64,000 nucleotides of DNA, taken from the NCBI GenBank assembly GCA_022828595.1, contig JAKGHH010000002.1:43432222-43496221 (forward strand), read 5' to 3'. Shown piece by piece: positions 33,001 through 43,710 of the stretch (the stretch's first letter is position 1; every line of letters starts with the position of its first letter). Below the pieces are notes generated by a model. That model saw only the letters and a list, made by a program, of their open reading frames with translations, was not told the DNA's origin and did no database searches. Both the position numbers and the translations under genes were made by a program. The stretch comes from Nelumbo lutea (lineage: Eukaryota; Streptophyta; Magnoliopsida; Proteales; Nelumbonaceae).

Positions 33001-36000
33001 ATTCGTGAAAGTTAGAATTATTTCAATTGATTACCTTCTTGTGCAAAGCAAAACTTGATGATGTTTTTTTGGAAGACCTTTGATCACCGGCCATGAGAGT
33101 AAGTGGAGTAAAGCTTGAAGAAATCCTAGGAAGATTTGAGGTTTTTGCTGACCATGCTTTCTACTCAGTGTGGCTCATGACCTCCATTGAAGCAGCTTTG
33201 TGGGGGGAATTCCAGGAGAAGAAGATGAGGAGCTAGAAGAAGATTATCTACGTTGATCGCAGAGATTGGTGCATTTCAAATTGGTTGAAACTTTCTTAGA
33301 AATGGAAAGCTTGAGGAAAAAGAACAAGAAAGACATGCCCAAAGAGAAGCTTGGAAGAGTGTAAGCAAACACAAAGCAACAAAGGTCAAAAGGACTTTTG
33401 CAGAGGTCGTGATAGGTGGTTTAAATGCAAAACCAGATTGTCAAGGCTTTGGATTGGCTGGACTGACAAGTTTGGTGAACCAACCCCAGTAGTACGGGCC
33501 AAACTGATGGTCCAAGGTGAGATTGTGAGAGTGGATTTAAACCGAATTCAAGTCATTAGTGGGCCTACTTAGTTGGACAAGGAATTAGTAACGATAGGTT
33601 GGCCTTTGATTGGGTCTTCTAAGTTAGACAAACAATTAGAAAAAACAAATGGGCTAGGTAGTATAGAGAAGAGGTCACGTGCCTTTTTAAGTGCACATGT
33701 GTTTTCAACAAAAGACAAAAGGAAAGGGGACGCTAAGGCTCCGTTTGGTTTGTGGGATGGGGATGAGAGAGGGAATATTCCAAAAATATTCCTTTTTCTC
33801 TCATTTGTTTTGAGGGAAAGGGAGGGGTGGGATGAGAAAAATGTGGGATGTCAGACCCCAAAATCGTGGATTTGGAGTCGCACCAAAACCGTGCGACCCC
33901 AGTGGAAAAATTTGAGAAAGCACATGGTAAGGAGGCAACTAGTGATGACGAACAGAGGGAGAGAACCAATGCGTTCCCCGTTACCATTGGCGATCTACTA
34001 CCCAGTGATTTAAAAGGCGCGCTTGAGGCGCACTGGTGAGGCGCATTTCAAGGTATGTGCCTCGCCTAGGTCCTAGGCGTAGCCCTTTCAAAAGGCACAC
34101 GCTTGGACTTGTTTGGGCTTGCTTTGAGGGGCGTAGCACAAAGGCGGCTCGTAGAATCAGGAATGTAATATGTTTTACATTATATTAGCTATGTGAAGTA
34201 CTGCAATTGAGTGAAAAAAGAGATTAGAGGTTTTACATGCTTGAAATCGTTTTATATGTTTGATTTTGTTTTTAAATTCTCATTGAATATGCTTTACATC
34301 TTCTATTTATGTATTTTAATTTTAGATAATAGGTTTTTTAAAACATTATTTTAAAATTTTAGTTTATATTTTTTATTAATATTATGCTTAATTTTTTTTG
34401 AATTTTCTGGCATTTTTTATATTTTTTTAGCTTTTTTTTTTTTTTTGTATTTTTGCGCCTTGCTTCAAAAAGGCGCGTGCCTCGCCTTGCACCTCAGGCG
34501 CATATTGGCCCCTGTGCCTTTTTGGCACCTTGCACTTTTAAAACACTACTACTACCTCCCCTTCCCTGTTCGAACCCAGAAGCAGGAGCTGGTTCAGTGA
34601 CAGAGATGTTCCCTTGTCGCCGACAAAGACGTTCATCAGAGGACTAACGAACGAAGAAGAGGATGGAGGGAGGAGAGGAATATGTGAGTAAGATTTAGAA
34701 ATGGAGAGAGATGGGGGTTCGGTTTGCTGCTACCTGTTAGTCCGAAGGTAGGAAGTGATGAACAGTCACTCCCATTGCTCCTTTTTCTTCTTCTTCTTCC
34801 GAATAGGAAAATTAGGTTTCTCTTTAGTCCGAACGGTCTGCTGCTACCTGTTAGTCCAAACAATGCTTCTCCCATTATTTTCCCATATATATAGCCAAAC
34901 AATGGAAGTGTAAATTTTTACACTTTCACATCCCATCCCTTCCCATCCCTTCCCATCCCATCCCACCCAAATCTTCCCACAAACCAAACGAAGCCTAAGT
35001 GTACCGTCATCCCCCTTCCAATCTTTATCGAAAAATCTTTAGTCAACTGGAACCGCTACGGAGAAGTTCGCCTGAAGGAAGAATGATGTAGGACTAGCTC
35101 AGTTCTAGTCCTTAGAGAATGTCGAATGGTCTTCCTGATCAGAGTTTTATGGCTGTTGATGGCTGTAATGGCTTCTTGAAGGAATAAGAGAGAAAATAGG
35201 GAGAGAAAGAAGAGAGAAAATACTTGGAATCATTTGTAGGGTGCCTAGAATCACTCTAGGGCATGGGAATCACTCACCATAGCTAGCATAAGCTGAAGAA
35301 AACTCAATAAACTTCATTGCCTTTGTGTAAAACGTCCATGATAGTCTTAGGAGTCAAACTGTTAGACTCGTAATAGTCTTAGGTGGTGGCAAAAGACTCA
35401 ATAATCCTAGTAGGACTCAAACTAAGCTGTCATATCCTATTTCAATTCAAAAAAGACAATAACTCTAATCCTCCTTATGCAATGACACTGAAATTTTAAT
35501 ATAAACAAACTATAACTAGACAATCAAACCCTATTATTGAACCCTACAGAAAAATTATAAAATGGCAAAAATACCCTTGGTGTTGAATTCAGTCCAAATC
35601 CCAAGTACCATCACTATGCCATATCAGGACCTGTTGTAAGGCCATCTTCTTGTAGAATAAGTTTTCAAGGGTGCTGATTGATTCCTATCACAGAGGCTGG
35701 TCTCCTACTCAACCACCCCTGAACGCCTAAACCCGAGGTATGACAGAAGCAAAGAGGAAGATGCTGATTTCGATTCAGATTGGGTAAGCTGTGAAGAGGA
35801 AAAATTAGATGACGATTCCTATGGCTAATCTAACATTGGCAGTGTAAAGAGTAGCTTTGGAAAAGCTTTTTTGGAGGTTGTGGACCTAGGAACAAGATTA
35901 CTTTTTGAAAGCTCTACACCAACCCCAACCGAATCTTTGTTGGAACCTCGGAAGAGCTACAATTTGGAAGGTTCTCCCTTGGAAGAGAACACCTCGACCA

Positions 36001-39000
36001 AAGGCAGAGAAGTTACTCTCCTAATCCAGAGTCAGAGCCAGGGTGCTCATAGAGAGTTTACAAGGTCTCCACACTCAGCAAGCAAACCTACAGACGTTTC
36101 CTCTTCCCCTATTAGTGTAACAAAGGTTAGTTTGGAGGGGAACACCCTCAATAAAGGTCATTGTCAATGAATGTCTCCTTTGCTTGACTGCCCTGCACCG
36201 ATTCTTGGGTCTGGTATGTTTTGTCAATATTTATTAAATCCTATTTGTGTTTCTGCTAATCCCTCCCATTCTCCTTTAGTGGTTGTTGTCCAACCTGGAT
36301 CAGAGTGGAACAAAGATGACCTCCTCTTTGATGGAGGTCCAAGTCATATTTAGAAGCTGGAGGAGACTCATCTTGGGGTGTCAATGTGAATCCTTCTAAA
36401 TCTGGGTTGATGTGCTAGTAATATTTGAAAATGGCCTGATCCACTTCAAATCCGTTTAAGCAATAACATCAACTAGTAAGAGAAATGCATTATGAACTTG
36501 GCCCTATCACATTACAACCAGGCCAGTTGACAGTTGACACAACCACCAGATCCCTAAGACGATATCAACTCCTTCGAATTCCAATGGGTGGAGGTCCACA
36601 TGAAATCAATTACCTCGGACATTCAATTCAATGCCCATACAGAATCCATCACATGTAATTTGGTTCCGGTTAGCAACATGAACTTGAAAAGGCTCCACCA
36701 GCACCTTAAGTCCAAGTTGGTGAGCTAGCAATTTGGTAGTAAAATTCGAAATGTTACTGCTGCCCACTAAAATGGATATCAGCCAACTTTTGATTAGGGA
36801 TTAGACCTTTGATTCTCATAGTTTGTGGAAATGTTAAATCGGTGAGCATTTATAGGGATATTGCTGGTAGATTTTTCCCTTTTTCATCATTGTAATCTTT
36901 CCCTTGTGGACCTCTTGGAGATCTCCTTCTCTAGGAATCATTGCATTGTAACAAGAACAATGATTGGTACTTGCAACGATGCTTTGGAGAAAATTTCTTG
37001 TCGTAATTGTAACAGAGCCTACACTCACAACAAGATTGCTTCTCTGACCAACTAAGCTTCCTGAGGGAGGTAGGGCAGGGTTTTGGTCACATGACTTGTT
37101 GGTATTCTGGTTAGGTCATGGTGTAGATGCCTTAAAGAACAACCCCTGAGGTTTACCAATCCGTCTTAGTCAGTTTATTCTATCTTCCTGAAGTCAAGTC
37201 AGCCCTGCAATTGCCATGACTGTCGTTGGTTCTTGGCCTTGACTTCTTTTCTTGTTATCTTTCCTCAGACCTCCCACAAAACACCCTGCCAATGTCTTTT
37301 TTATAAGTAATTTTAAGATTTTATTAATGAATTATCACCAAGGTTTAAAATGCCAATGTTGATGGAAATGTCGCTTACCAAAATATAGGACATATGTCGG
37401 AAATGTCAAGGGGAAATATTGTAAAAATTAGAGACATTGTGGAAATATTGGAAATATGCAATGATATTTTGTAAAATGATAAAAGAAGCATTAATACATA
37501 TTTCTAGACTATTATCTTATTCCCAACCATTATATGAAGCTAAGGAACTAAGATCAATAACAAATTAGTAAATGACAATTTACTGATTTATTATGCATTT
37601 TGATGTTTTTGCAAGGTTATCTGATATTTTCTTTTCTTATTTTTAATTTTGATTTATTATAAATTGTAATATATTTATTTCACACTAGTAAACAGAAATA
37701 CATTTATTCTGATTTTGTAAATATTAAAGTTATAATACATTATGTTTTATTATGAATTTAATAAACTGATTCTCCTTTTGTAGTATTAAGATTATGATAA
37801 ATTCTGATTTCTTATAAAACATAATGAATTTATTATGATTTTTAATACTAATTTTATAATAAATTATGATTTAGTATAAAATTTAATAAATTTATTCTGA
37901 TTTTTTATATTAAATTTAGAATATGATTTATTATAAAATTTAATAAACATTTTCTGATTTTAATAAATATTTTAAAAATACTAACTAGTTAATATTTTAT
38001 TACTTGAAAAATATTTTATGTTTTATATTATAAAGTAATTAATTTATTCTTTTGTTTTTATTTTTTGTTAATTCTTTTTTTATAAATATTTTATTTGAAT
38101 TATTAATGGAATAATTTATATTAATATACTGTATTATATTAATGTACATTAGTCAACATCCTGTCGACATAATAGGAAAAACTGTCTTTTTTTGGTTATT
38201 TGGACCGATTTGGTCGACATTTCCAAAATATAGAAAATGTCGACTGAACTAATGTAATTCTAATATTACCATCCATTTTCATGTCAGTGAACCTCGACAT
38301 CGACATATGTTGGGCGACATTAGCAAAATGTCGTGACATTTGAAACCATGATCATCACAATATACAAGCAATACAAGCAACCCTAGGAGAGGTGCGAGGT
38401 GCACCTCCCACAAAATTGAAGAAACTGATTACAATTGATCCCAATACATAGATTCCCTATTAACCCCTTGCTTTGCTAAGAACTCAGCAATCCCATTTGC
38501 TGATCTTCAAACTCTATCTTTAGTGTCATATTATTGGTTATCCATCTGAATCTATTGTTTATATCTCTATAAGCACACACTACCGATTGCAGATTCTTTA
38601 ATCATCCCACAACCACCTTACTGGTTATCCATCTGAGTCACCTTCAGTAATGAAATTCTCTAGGTTCACCTCTTTTCCTAACTGCACCCCTTGAAGAACA
38701 GCAATGAATTCAGCCCTAATAGAACCCCCAACACTTGCTGGTCCTGAGAACAATGCAACAACATTACCATTGATACAATGATACCACATGGTAATCTCTT
38801 ACTGAATCTTTCTGTCAGAGTTTAGTTAATATTTCATCAAAGTCTTTGGAACCTGATGGGCCAAATCTGGCACAGAAGGCCTCTGTGAAGTCTGGCGCTG
38901 TAAAATGAGTGTGAGACCTTCTATGATACCACATGATTGCCTCCCCTCCATATGAACTGAGGCCACAGATATTCCTTGGTGCCCAAGGACTTATCGTATT

Positions 39001-39716
39001 CAAAGAATTTTTCAACTCTAAAGATCCAAGAGATAGGATCATCAACTGAGAATGGCGGGAAATCTAGCTTTGCAGATGGATTGAAGAAGCTTCTAGGGTG
39101 GCGAATGCTTCTTTTTCTGGATTGTTCTCCTCCACTAGCCCTGTTATTTGTGGAGATCAAGTGTTTGCACTGTGTTGCTACTGCCAAAAAAGTCTCTTTG
39201 ATCTAACATAAATATTTGACAACCTTGTGTAAGTTCACTTTAGTCTTGTCAACTCTTTCTTCTATTGATGGTGATCTAATCACAATTATCTTTGATCTGG
39301 TGCTCTAATACCAATTTGATGCCCACCTCGGGTTTATTCGAGGAAACCATTCCTCCTCCTCCTGCAGGTGTAGCCACTGTGGAAGCTGGGTTCTATCAAA
39401 TAGATTGTTTTCCCACTATTCAGAATAAATGCATCAAACTTCTAGCTGTAGTAATCAAGTGATCAAATTGATTTTTCTCCTAGATGATCTCCCAAGTAGT
39501 ATGTGTTCATTCTCTGTTAAGTTTATTGATTGATGGTTTAGCACTCAAGCTAAAATATTTTTTATTTTAGCCTGCACCATTGCAACATTGCCCTTCTTCT
39601 TGGTTCCTTAGAGAGAGATTTTCTTTTTAAGTGATTAGCATATTTTGGTATATACCAATAGACCAGTAATGCCATTCACTAATTTGGAGCAAAAGAAAAA
39701 GGAGTTATGAGTTAAG

Positions 39717-39766
<50 letters not shown>

Positions 39767-42700
39767 GGTCTTCCCCTTTTCAAATATTAACTTGTCAGAA
39801 AAGGATTGATGTTTTGAAAGGTAAGTAAAAAATTTTTATAAGCATAAAAGTAAAAAAAAACTAGTAAATAGGAATAAACTTTTAATACTACACTGATTTA
39901 GAGGAGATAAACAATGATCCCTAAAAGCTAGGTGGTAATTGCTGGTAATTAAAGAAAATACATCTTGTAAACAAGTCACCCTTTTATTTATCAAAAAAAC
40001 AAGTGACCCCTCTTAACAGTTGTGTGTATTTATATATATATGAAAACCTATTTTGTGTGTGTGTGACTGTGTATATATACCTTGTTTCACCTTATTTCGT
40101 TTTCCCTTTTTTGGGGGGCTGGAGATCCCTTGGCTCTCTGCCCCTTGCATGATATGGAGTTTGCAATGAAAATTGAAGTATCTAGTATGGATGTAGAACC
40201 AATTTAGAAACTAGCTATCATTTAGTCCTAGGAGAATTTGTAGTCCCTTGATGACTATCATTTTTTCTATCAATACCTTGACAACTATCATTGACAATAC
40301 TGGTTACAGAATACTAAACCCACTGAACAGCTCATTTAGTTTCTTAAGTGAGTAACATGTTTTAGCCTAAGTTATCAATTCCATGCTCAAATTTTCTTTC
40401 TTGATTGTTGCATTTCTACATCTGATATCATAGCTTGTATTTGTGAATATTCTTATGAAAATTCTTTTTTATCTGTAACAGAAAAAGTTTTATTAAGATA
40501 TAAACAGAAATATACAACCGGTTTACTATCCCATAAGATACAATTGATACCCTTAAGAGCTCAGCATCCTGCTGCCTCTCCCCGATTACACCCGCTTACA
40601 ATTGAGCCCAATAAATTTGACTTCTAGTGTGACCTCTAGTTTAGCTAGAACATCAACTAAATAATTAGAAGACCTTGGGCCCACTAAATTTGTAGCTAGT
40701 ATCCCTTGACAACCGTTCGAACTGTTTTATCTTATTTCTATATCTGTACAAGATCTTTTCCTCTTCAGTAATCTGTTAATCACCACCTTTAAATCACCCT
40801 CAGTTATTAGCTTTTCCATCTTCATTTCCATTGCTTTCTGCACCCCATAGATTACTGCATTCCCCCATTCCATTTGATCCATAAAACATAACAATTACAT
40901 TCACTGCCTCATATCTAAATGCTTTCCATATCCCTGATTGCCCTGGATTCTCCATACTGCTGCCATCAAAATTCAGTTTTGAAAAACCTCTCTCTGGTAT
41001 TTCCTATATCCTTGTCAATTTTGCTTTCGTTGACCTACAAGAAAATTCTTTTAAAGCATATGTTTCTGTTGGGAAGAAAAGCTGGTGTCTGAAATTCTAA
41101 TCTGTGATTGGAAGAAGAAATTAACAGATCTAGTGGTTTTTCCCCCATGTTCTTTTCTTTTTCCCACTAAATATTTTCTCTTGTATATTATTTTGTTTGA
41201 AACTTACACAGTTCTCTCTGATACTTATTCTTCTACAAGGAACTATCTTCTATTAAAGACAGTTTTTGCAGATGATAAATGGTTATTTACTTGTTTATTT
41301 ATTCTTTCTCATCATGTCGTCTAGCTGAATCCAACCATTCTAATTGTAGCCATGCATCTGAAGGTTGTCCAAACTGTTTCTCTAATTTTTCTTTGTGCTA
41401 AAGGGTACATCGGTGTTGCGAAGCAAGCTCTTAGAGCAAAGCAATCTTGTAAGATACGCTGAAAATTTTAAGACGGAGTTCTTGGAAGCTGGTTCATTGC
41501 CTTCATCTGTTCCACGGTCTCCATTTGACCCTTCATCATCAACACCAAGAAGAACTCCTCCAAGTTGGAGTAAGATACTTCAAACTACCTTGCTCTTCAA
41601 ACTAGTAAATAGTAATGAATGCATGCATTGGTAAACTGGGATTAGACCTTTCTCCTAGTGGCTTAGCTCCTGTTGCAGCTTTAGGCCACTGGACATGCAA
41701 ACATTTTGATTAGGTTGAATCAACCTTAAACCAAATTTAAAACGAGGGAGTGGATGAAGTCTTCAGGATCTTTTAGAGAGTGACTTGGGTTAGCTTAGTC
41801 AGCAATTTTTGGGTGAAAAAGGAATAAATTTAATGACCCAGTTATGTGATATAAGTTGCAAGATGATGGCTAATTATTTCAAAAGACCAGGACAAAATTG
41901 ATTTTAGGCATTCTAGACCAAGTCTCGGTTGTACTGAGACTGGGGTATCATGTCATGAGTTGCAGGATTATGTGCCCAAGTTGATATTACAGTAAATGTG
42001 TACTGCTGAAAATTCCCTTGGATTATGACCAAACTCCACTCTCAACTTTGCTCTTCTGGATCAGAGTAAAGAGCATAAGATTGTTTCCCAACTATTACCT
42101 TTTTCCTTTCTCTTTAGACTTTAGATTGATTGATTGCACATTTTGCATCTATTCGTTCAAGTGTCATATAACCAGTGATTAAAAAGGCGTGCTTCAGGTG
42201 TGCCGAGGTGCACAGGCAAGGTGCATTCTACTTGTCTAAGCCCAAATGTGGCCCCTTTGAAAAGGCACATTCTTGGTGTACTTTGTGCCTCAACTCAGGC
42301 ATGCACTTTAGCTCAATTGTGCACCCTTTCAAGCTAAGTGGCTGGGCTGGGGCTTTCGTCCTTGGACCTCGACCAAGCCCCTTGAGGCCAAGCCCAAACA
42401 AGTCAACAATGTTGGGGTTAAATTCTTGGCTTGTATATAAAGAAAATGGTTTTGTAATTTTAGTTGTAGGAATAAGAATCTCTTTTAGGAGACAATTCCC
42501 TTATTTGTTAAATGTTATTCTCTCGTCATTCTTAATACAAGACATTCAAACAACATTTGATTCATATTCTAAGGAACTACAAAACCAATTTCTTTATATA
42601 GTGGCCATGAATTTAGGACCCGGCATTGACTTGTTTGGCCTTGCCTCAAAGGGCTTGGTATAAAGATTGGCTCATGGAGTTTGGAATGCAAGATGCTTAA

Positions 42701-43224
42701 CTTCACATTCACTACTTGAAATAATACAATTGGGAGAGAAATAAACAGATTGAAAGTTTCACATGCTTAAATATGATTTGTATGTTTGATTTATTTCTAC
42801 ATTTTTGCTTTGAATATATCTTTATATAGAACTTAAGTTGATCCAGTAGGCTTTTTAAAACATTTAATTCTTTGAAAATTGTTTGCATTTTTTTTTAATT
42901 TTGATTTTTTTTTCTTTCAAAAAGGTGTGCACCTCACCTCGCGTCTTGCACAAAAAGCCCCTTGCGTTTTTCTTGTGCCCTGTGCTTTTAAAATATTGCA
43001 TTATTTTAACTTGGCAACTTTTATTTCCTTATTTAGGTTCAAAGCCTAAAAGCAAACCCAAGAAGGAGAAGACGGAAGAAGAGAAAACCTTCAGAAGAAG
43101 GGCCAAATACTTCTTGGCAACGCAGTTGGTTGCCGTTCTTGTTTTCCTATCTATTATGGGTGGATCTGATGATGCTGAATTGGAAGCTGACGATGGTGAT
43201 GATGGCATGGATTATGATGACTAA
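21069..43224 (+). CDS. MTX1: Metaxin-like mitochondrial outer-membrane import protein, six exons over 22 kb
   Basis: Coding exons are 21069-21225, 25798-26129, 26338-26414, 26511-26571, 41404-41569 and 43037-43224. All junctions are GT-AG and keep phase, giving 326 residues (Arabidopsis metaxin is about 315). Exon 1 has the hallmark LVARKACFGLPTACPSCLPVYIYLKLANVPFDL. Exon 2 gives YVAYNNEKSGVIESLKEDGIVDLD and IYYSDLPWPIGKLLYFKQT. Exons 3-5 give EALSTKLGEQTFFLENRPTSLDAIFLGHLLFVLQALP and SVLRSKLLEQSNLVRYAENFKTEF. These are the GST-N-like and GST-C-like halves of the metaxin/Tom37 fold. Exon 6 has a basic linker, one membrane segment (about residues 289-306) and an acidic tail. Family knowledge: a tail-anchored outer-membrane protein acting in mitochondrial protein import. 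Intron 4 is 14.8 kb and full of transposons, yet the gene looks intact. Confidence 0.93.
23083..23203. repeat. Small foldback / tandem repeat in metaxin intron 1
   Basis: The phrases 'aaaaggtaacttatc' and 'catgagttacctttttgatgg' form an inverted pair. The whole unit occurs twice in tandem, with 'ggtaaattactt' starting each. It could be a small foldback MITE; no target duplication was identified. Confidence 0.45.
23215..25115 (+). mobile_element. L1-type LINE reverse transcriptase in metaxin intron 1
   Basis: The + strand frames give an L1 RT in order: [93 protein letters not shown], and the catalytic block LQFVDDTILFCEKG at about 24050-24090. The downstream linker is MENVGILSCF...LGNIQERNMALLGKWLWRLP. 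Stops (for example before IIVQIL and after RVGRE) and a frame change kill it. It sits in sense orientation within the intron and is truncated at both ends; the 3' break coincides with an inverted duplication at 25064-25158. Confidence 0.85.
25064..25158. repeat. Perfect 27-bp inverted repeat at the LINE break
   Basis: The arm at 25064-25090 (GTCACCATCCGGTTCTTTCA onwards) is repeated exactly in reverse complement at 25132-25158, separated by 41 bases. The left arm is LINE coding sequence; the right arm has no such context. A snap-back or template-switch event at the end of the LINE copy is the simplest reading. Confidence 0.85.
26572..28124 (+). other. Start of the 14.8-kb metaxin intron 4, no gene seen
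   Basis: The GT donor is at 26572 (CCA, then GTGAGC). The stretch is AT-rich, with a CT run near 26830-26849 and decayed sequence without recognisable protein similarity. The TEs begin at about 28125. Confidence 0.5.
28461..28676. repeat. hAT-type MITE, TTGATACTTT-AACCTTG family
   Basis: The 216-bp unit ends in GATACTTTAAACCTTG and is flanked by CTTGATGC at 28453-28460 and 28677-28684, a perfect 8-bp duplication. It splits the C-terminal frame of the hAT transposase relic between VDEAS and the KPRKSGYG tail. The left terminal repeat (CATAGTTTTACACCC) is divergent. Confidence 0.7.
29304..30362. repeat. 1.06-kb non-autonomous hAT element, AGGCG-rich ends
   Basis: The left end is CATTGTTTTAAAAGGCG and the right end is the inverse of CAGTGTTTTAAAACACAG. 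CTCTGAAG flanks both sides exactly (29296-29303 and 30363-30370). Each end carries about 100 bp dense in GGAGGCG/CGCCTCC words. The interior includes a T run and a CTT microsatellite (about 29755-29790) whose translation is a meaningless poly-Ser open frame. It interrupts the hAT transposase relic. Copies of the family lie at 34003 and 42173. Confidence 0.85.
32001..33736. other. AT-rich intron sequence, no gene recognised
   Basis: Part of metaxin intron 4. The section 32450-32940 is strongly AT-rich. Short frames between 33200 and 33720 show no motif I can place. It may include the remaining 5' end of the hAT relic, but no terminal repeat was found. Confidence 0.45.
33737..34995. mobile_element. 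PIF/Harbinger-like non-autonomous element with a nested hAT copy
   Basis: The ends GGCTCCGTTTGGTTTGTGGG and CCCACAAACCAAACGAAGCC are near-perfect inverted repeats. TAA flanks both sides (33734-33736 and 34996-34998). Subterminal parts contain 'ggatgggg' and its inverse 'cccatccc' repeats. The interior holds a direct repeat of 'ctgctacctgttagtcc' near 34723 and 34839, and the complete hAT element at 34003-34548. No transposase frame is visible, so the PIF/Harbinger class rests on the TIR and 3-bp duplication. Confidence 0.75.
34003..34548. repeat. 546-bp hAT MITE of the AGGCG family, nested
   Basis: It starts CAGTGATTTAAAAGGCGCGC and ends with the inverse of TAGTGTTTTAAAAGTGC. CTACTACC flanks it perfectly at 33995-34002 and 34549-34556. 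Subterminal words GAGGCGC/GCGCCT are abundant, and the middle is AT-rich. It inserted into the PIF/Harbinger-like element. Confidence 0.85.
35000..36440. other. Unassigned part of metaxin intron 4 with a decayed open frame
   Basis: A + strand open frame at 35871-36170, continued after a stop to 36353, encodes a Ser/Glu/Lys-rich sequence (SLLEPRKSYNLEGSPLEEN...SVTKVSLEGNTLNKGH). It has low complexity and no recognised domain. It may come from a LINE ORF1 or retroelement gag region, but I cannot assign it. Confidence 0.35.
37300..38800 (-). mobile_element. L1 LINE 3' end inserted into the gypsy relic
   Basis: The - strand RNase H region reads MWYHCINGNVVALFSGPASVGGSIRAEFIAVLQGVQLGKEVN and later NGIAEFLAKQGVNRESMYWDQL (about 38470). 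The 3' UTR then continues to a T-rich end at about 37300. The tail is split by a 1-kb hAT element. The LINE separates the gag and protease parts of the gypsy relic, so it is younger than the gypsy copy. Confidence 0.7.
37339..38350. mobile_element. 1.0-kb AT-rich hAT-type element within the L1 tail
   Basis: The left end CAAGGTTTAAAATGCCAATG and the right end GTGACATTTGAAACCATG are inverted relatives. The flanks ATTATCAC (37331-37338) and ATCATCAC (38351-38358) match in 7 of 8 bases. Subterminal words 'atgtcg/cgacat' recur near both ends. The interior is extremely AT-rich without coding. It belongs to the same broad terminal type (CAAGGTT-AAA) as the small MITEs at 28.5, 43.7 and 44.5 kb. Confidence 0.7.
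39321..40485. other. Intron 4 sequence, probably gypsy LTR remnants, no gene
   Basis: By position the 5' LTR of the gypsy relic should start here, but its limits are not visible. The segment contains a long TC microsatellite and a TG/TA-rich tract near 40030-40080. No coding signal was found. Confidence 0.4.
39719..39762. repeat. (TC)22 microsatellite
   Basis: Twenty-two uninterrupted TC units are visible in metaxin intron 4. Such tracts are length-polymorphic and could serve as a marker. Confidence 0.95.
40486..41040 (-). mobile_element. L1 LINE 3' end (RNase H) in metaxin intron 4
   Basis: The - strand reads ERGFSKLNFDGSSMENPGQSGIWKAFRYEAVNVIVMF (about 41000-40890), then an AMEMKMEKLITEGDLKVVINRLLK block and a degraded DVLAKLEV end. 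LNFDGS...NPG.SGI is the start of the plant L1 RNase H domain. The tail ends in a T-rich stretch at 40486-40500. It is 360 bp upstream of metaxin exon 5. Confidence 0.75.
42173..42998. repeat. 826-bp hAT element of the AGGCG family in metaxin intron 5
   Basis: It starts CAGTGATTAAAAAGGCGTGC and ends with CTTTTAAAATATTG. The internal order, with 'aaggcacattcttgg' and later 'gcacctcacctcgcg', parallels the copy at 34003. The flanks (CATATAAC and CATTATTT) resemble each other only in part, so the duplication has decayed or a boundary is off. The right end is 38 bp upstream of the exon 6 acceptor. Confidence 0.7.
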
Positions 43225-43470
43225 AATCATCTAATCTTCTACAAAGCAACTTGTTAAATATTGATTGTTCATTTTTGCGTTCATTACTAGCACAAAGTCT
43301 ATATGCCTAGTTAGGAACTTAGGATATTGTTCCCATTTTGAGTTTCATCTTTCACTTCTGCGCATTTCTGTTGACATGGGTCCATTTGAGTTGGGGAAGG
43401 TTAAAAGCTTTCCATTCCCCCTCCCCTTACGCATGAAAATTTTGGAACCATTATTCACATTTTGATACAA
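43225..43470 (+). other. Metaxin 3' untranslated region (probable)
   Basis: After the TAA at 43222-43224 the sequence is unique-looking and T-rich. No canonical AATAAA was fixed with confidence. The next element begins at 43711, so the transcript probably ends between. Confidence 0.4.
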
Positions 43471-43710
43471 ATTGAGAATTTAATTCTGAAAATAGAAAGA
43501 AGCATAGAACGATTTACTGGTGTAGTGTTTATTCTGCAAGACTGCAACTATTCTCTCGAGGATTTTATAATTACACTAGCGGTGACCCTAGCAATGCAGA
43601 TTATATTGTTTAGAAGTATACTTTTTAAGAAAAAATGAAGTAACAGTGAATTCACTATTTTTTTATATATTTTAATTCTTTATGTATAAAAATGAAAGAC
43701 ATTTTTTAGT

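Larger units (their letters stand above)
36480..39320 (-). mobile_element. Ty3/gypsy relic: PBS, gag, zinc knuckle and protease pieces
   Basis: On the - strand a primer-binding-like TTGGTATTAGAGCACC lies at about 39315-39298. A gag follows: KLDFPPFSVDDPISWIFRVEKFFEYDKSLGT, GGEAIMWYHRR, FTEAFCARFGPSGSKDFDEILTKL (39187-38815). After an L1 insertion come a zinc-knuckle remnant (CYNYDKKFSPKHRCK, about 37010-36965; the second Cys is Tyr) and an aspartic-protease-like block (ILVGSSNISNFTTKLLAHQLGLKV...EFEGVDIVLG, about 36790-36500). The usual DSG active site reads GSS there. RT, RNase H and integrase are not seen. The element is dead and antisense in the metaxin intron. Confidence 0.75.

Noticed and set aside
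42883..43224. Metaxin C-terminal open frame as a separate small protein starting at 42883.
   Set aside because: The upstream part is transposon end and intron; the acceptor at 43036/43037 and phase continuity show that it is exon 6 of metaxin.
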